From positions 1 to 64,000 of the forward strand of contig JAMLID010000014.1 in assembly GCA_023954355.1 (NCBI GenBank): a stretch of DNA of 64,000 nt, given 5' to 3'. Source of the stretch: Oligoflexia bacterium. Lineage in GTDB: Bacteria; Bdellovibrionota; UBA1018; CAIPTA01. Position numbers and translations under genes: made by a program. The notes beneath the pieces were generated by a model, which saw nothing but the letters and a program-made list of their open reading frames with translations, ran no database searches and had not been told where the DNA came from. Positions 62,224-64,000 of this stretch are shown here, one piece after another (the first letter of the stretch is position 1; each line of letters starts with the position of its first letter).

Positions 62224-63894
62224 ATGGACGAGAAGGTTTTAAAAGCAGAGAAAGAATGGAGAAAAAACGTCTTAGAGCCTCATATGAAAAAGAACCAAGC
62301 GATCTATGAGGGTCGTAGTTTTACTACTATTTCAGATATGGATGTTCCTGTTTTCGCTGGCCCATCGGCGCTAAATGATGTTGATCCAATAGAAGACATA
62401 GGGTTTCCTGGAGTTTATCCATATACTCGTGGCGTACAACCCGATATGTATAGAGGAAAACTCTGGACCATGCGCCAGTTTGCGGGCTTTGGAACTCCAA
62501 AAGATACTAATAATCGATTTAAGTATCTACTCTCTCAGGGTATGGCTGGACTTTCTACAGCTTTCGATATGCCTACATTGATGGGATATGATGCTGACCA
62601 TAACTTAGCAAGAGGTGAAGTGGGGCGAGAAGGAGTGAATGTCTCTACTCTAGCTGACATGGAGATTTTATTTGATGGAATTCCTCTTGATGAGGTCACA
62701 GTATCTATGACCATTAATGCTCCTGCTATTATTCTATTGGGTATGTATATAGCGATGGCAGATAAGAGAGGCATTTCACGTTCAAAACTTGGTGGAACCA
62801 TTCAAGCAGATATGTTGAAAGAGTTTATTGCACAAAAAGAATGGATTTGCCCTCCAAAACCTTCGGTAAAGTTAGTTACCGACATGGTTGAGTTTTGTAC
62901 GAATGAACTTCCTCGCTGGAATTCTGTTTCTATTTCTGGTTACCATATTCGTGAAGCAGGGGCCACAGCTGCGCAAGAATTAGCGTTTACCTTGGCTGAT
63001 GGAATGGCATATGTAGAGTCGGCTATAGAGAGGGGCTTAGATGTAGATTCATTTGCGCCACGATTGTCTTTTTTCTTTGACGTGCATAACGACTTCTTCG
63101 AAGAGATTGCAAAGTTTCGAGCTGCAAGAAGAATTTGGGCTCGACAGATGCGCGAAAGATATAAAGCGAAAAATCCTAAGTCTTGGATGCTTAGAACGCA
63201 TGCGCAAACTGCAGGTGTTTCTTTAACTGCGCAACAACCAATGAATAATATTGCACGTGTTACTATGCAGGCGATGGCAGCCATTCTTGGTGGTACAAAT
63301 TCACTTCATACAAATTCAATGGATGAAACATTGGCGTTGCCTTCGGAGCAAGCCGCTAAAGTTGCCTTACGTACACAGCAAATCATTGCAGAAGAGAGTG
63401 GAATCACAAATACAGTTGATCCTTTAGCGGGTTCTTATTTTGTTGAACATATGACGAATAAAATCGAAGCAGAAGCTTTGAGTTATATTTCTAAAATTTA
63501 TGATTTTGGTGGAATGATTGAGGCGATCGAAGAAGGATTTCCACAAAAAGAAATCGCGGCCTCTGCTTATCGTTATCAACAACAGTTAGATAAAAAGGAA
63601 AAAATTATTGTTGGAGTGAATAAGCATATTGATGATGAAGAACAAGACATTCCGCTATTGAAAATTGAGCAAGATAAAGAGGATCAGCAAATTCGATTTA
63701 TCAAAAAAATCAAGTCAAAGCGTTCTCCTGAAAAAGTAGAAAAGTCTTTGGCGAGAATACGTAAAGATGCGATAGACGGTAAAAATTTATTACCTTCTAT
63801 TATTGACGCGGTAAAAGATTATGTTTCTGTAGGTGAGATCTCAGACGTTTTTCGTGAGGTCTATGGAGTGTATAGGGATCCTGCTAATTATTAA
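62224..63894 (+). CDS. Acyl-CoA mutase large subunit, isobutyryl-CoA type likely
   Basis: 556 residues. B12-dependent mutase TIM barrel: [84 protein letters not shown]. No C-terminal B12-binding domain, so a separate small subunit is needed. Tyr76 is kept, but the Arg that binds the substrate carboxylate in methylmalonyl-CoA mutases (in MVRNTYIYPP) is Gln204 here ([10 protein letters not shown]), as in isobutyryl-CoA mutases. The C-terminal 90 residues are charged. Automatic annotation would name it methylmalonyl-CoA mutase. Confidence 0.85.
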   Translation: MDEKVLKAEKEWRKNVLEPHMKKNQAIYEGRSFTTISDMDVPVFAGPSALNDVDPIEDIGFPGVYPYTRGVQPDMYRGKLWTMRQFAGFGTPKDTNNRFKYLLSQGMAGLSTAFDMPTLMGYDADHNLARGEVGREGVNVSTLADMEILFDGIPLDEVTVSMTINAPAIILLGMYIAMADKRGISRSKLGGTIQADMLKEFIAQKEWICPPKPSVKLVTDMVEFCTNELPRWNSVSISGYHIREAGATAAQELAFTLADGMAYVESAIERGLDVDSFAPRLSFFFDVHNDFFEEIAKFRAARRIWARQMRERYKAKNPKSWMLRTHAQTAGVSLTAQQPMNNIARVTMQAMAAILGGTNSLHTNSMDETLALPSEQAAKVALRTQQIIAEESGITNTVDPLAGSYFVEHMTNKIEAEALSYISKIYDFGGMIEAIEEGFPQKEIAASAYRYQQQLDKKEKIIVGVNKHIDDEEQDIPLLKIEQDKEDQQIRFIKKIKSKRSPEKVEKSLARIRKDAIDGKNLLPSIIDAVKDYVSVGEISDVFREVYGVYRDPANY

Positions 63895-63906
63895 GATGAG
63901 GTAGTT

Positions 63907-64000
63907 GTGGCTAAGAAAAAGAAGAAAAAAACGAGTACTAAGAAAAAAGTAAGCAAGAGCAAAGCGGTAAGAAAAAAAACAGTGAAAAAAAAGTCGGTGA
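63907..64000 (+). CDS. Lys-rich protein, 3' end beyond window
   Basis: GTG at 63907 with GAGG 5 bp upstream, 12 bp after the mutase stop. The 31 visible codons contain about 17 Lys with Ser, Thr and Val (AKKKKKKTSTKKKVSKSK). It is in the acyl-CoA operon by spacing. It may be a basic N-terminal extension of a mutase partner such as the B12-binding subunit or MeaB-like G protein, or a separate nucleic-acid binding protein. The remaining sequence is not in view. Confidence 0.55.
   Translation, partial: MAKKKKKKTSTKKKVSKSKAVRKKTVKKKSV

Noticed and set aside
1..64000. tRNA, rRNA or CRISPR loci
   Set aside because: No cloverleaf-like segment, conserved rRNA stretch or regularly spaced repeat was seen by eye; a covariance-model scan would settle this for small RNAs.

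Overview
The window is an AT-rich, densely coded chromosomal segment of a Gram-negative didermal bacterium. It most resembles the Bdellovibrionota (Bdellovibrio and like organisms): it carries a TIGR02147/DUF4423-type regulator typical of that group and Fibrobacter, many small signal-peptide proteins and lipoproteins, several murein hydrolases, and otherwise ordinary aerobic core genes. No rRNA, tRNA, CRISPR array or transposase gene was seen. Lineage is an inference from gene content.

Layout. 0-3 kb: two minus-strand lipoproteins, one a VWA protein cut by the left edge, the other an NlpC/P60 peptidase. 3.2-7.5 kb: a compact plus-strand cassette of three extracytoplasmic thioredoxin-like proteins, a tiny Cys-tailed lipoprotein (DUF4266-like), an outer-membrane barrel (DUF3570-like), a DsbD/CcdA-type electron carrier and a LysR regulator. 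7.7-9.8 kb: a secreted beta-helix protein. 9.8-15.6 kb: a six-gene minus-strand operon, purK-purE-M14 peptidase-polyprenyl synthase-MenA/UbiA-like prenyltransferase-PD40 lipoprotein. 15.6-23.7 kb: lytic transglycosylase, envelope proteins of unknown role, the TIGR02147 regulator, and two transcription units of small secreted proteins that carry the same palindromic site 52 bp upstream of their -10 boxes. 23.7-30.2 kb: MBL-fold hydrolase, mdh-sucC-sucD, ndk, nadE. 30.3-39 kb: secreted AHEWGTF protein divergent from a LysR regulator, a Lys-rich histone-like protein, mltD, an FAD protein, rlmH, a small inverted-repeat element, pfkA. 39-43 kb: ComF, ZIP transporter, Ntn-hydrolase. 43-53.8 kb: PmtA-type lipid methyltransferase and a surface polysaccharide locus (RmlD-like reductase, flippase, polymerase/ligase-like protein, two glycosyltransferases, rfbC, rfbA) ending in an rfbB broken by many indels. 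53.8-59 kb: ftsB, eno, trmFO, AI-2E family protein, Xer recombinase. 59.3-64 kb: an acyl-CoA operon, hbd-enoyl-CoA hydratase-acyl-CoA dehydrogenase-acyl-CoA mutase, running into a Lys-rich gene cut by the right edge.

How it fits together. The thiol cassette reads as a self-contained electron route: inner-membrane carrier to periplasmic thioredoxins to a small Cys lipoprotein and an outer-membrane barrel. The terminal operon reads as isobutyryl-CoA to butyryl-CoA isomerisation followed by oxidation to acetoacetyl-CoA, because the mutase has Gln where methylmalonyl-CoA mutases have the carboxylate-binding Arg. The best candidates for something undescribed are the thiol cassette and the palindrome-controlled cluster of small secreted Cys-rich proteins.
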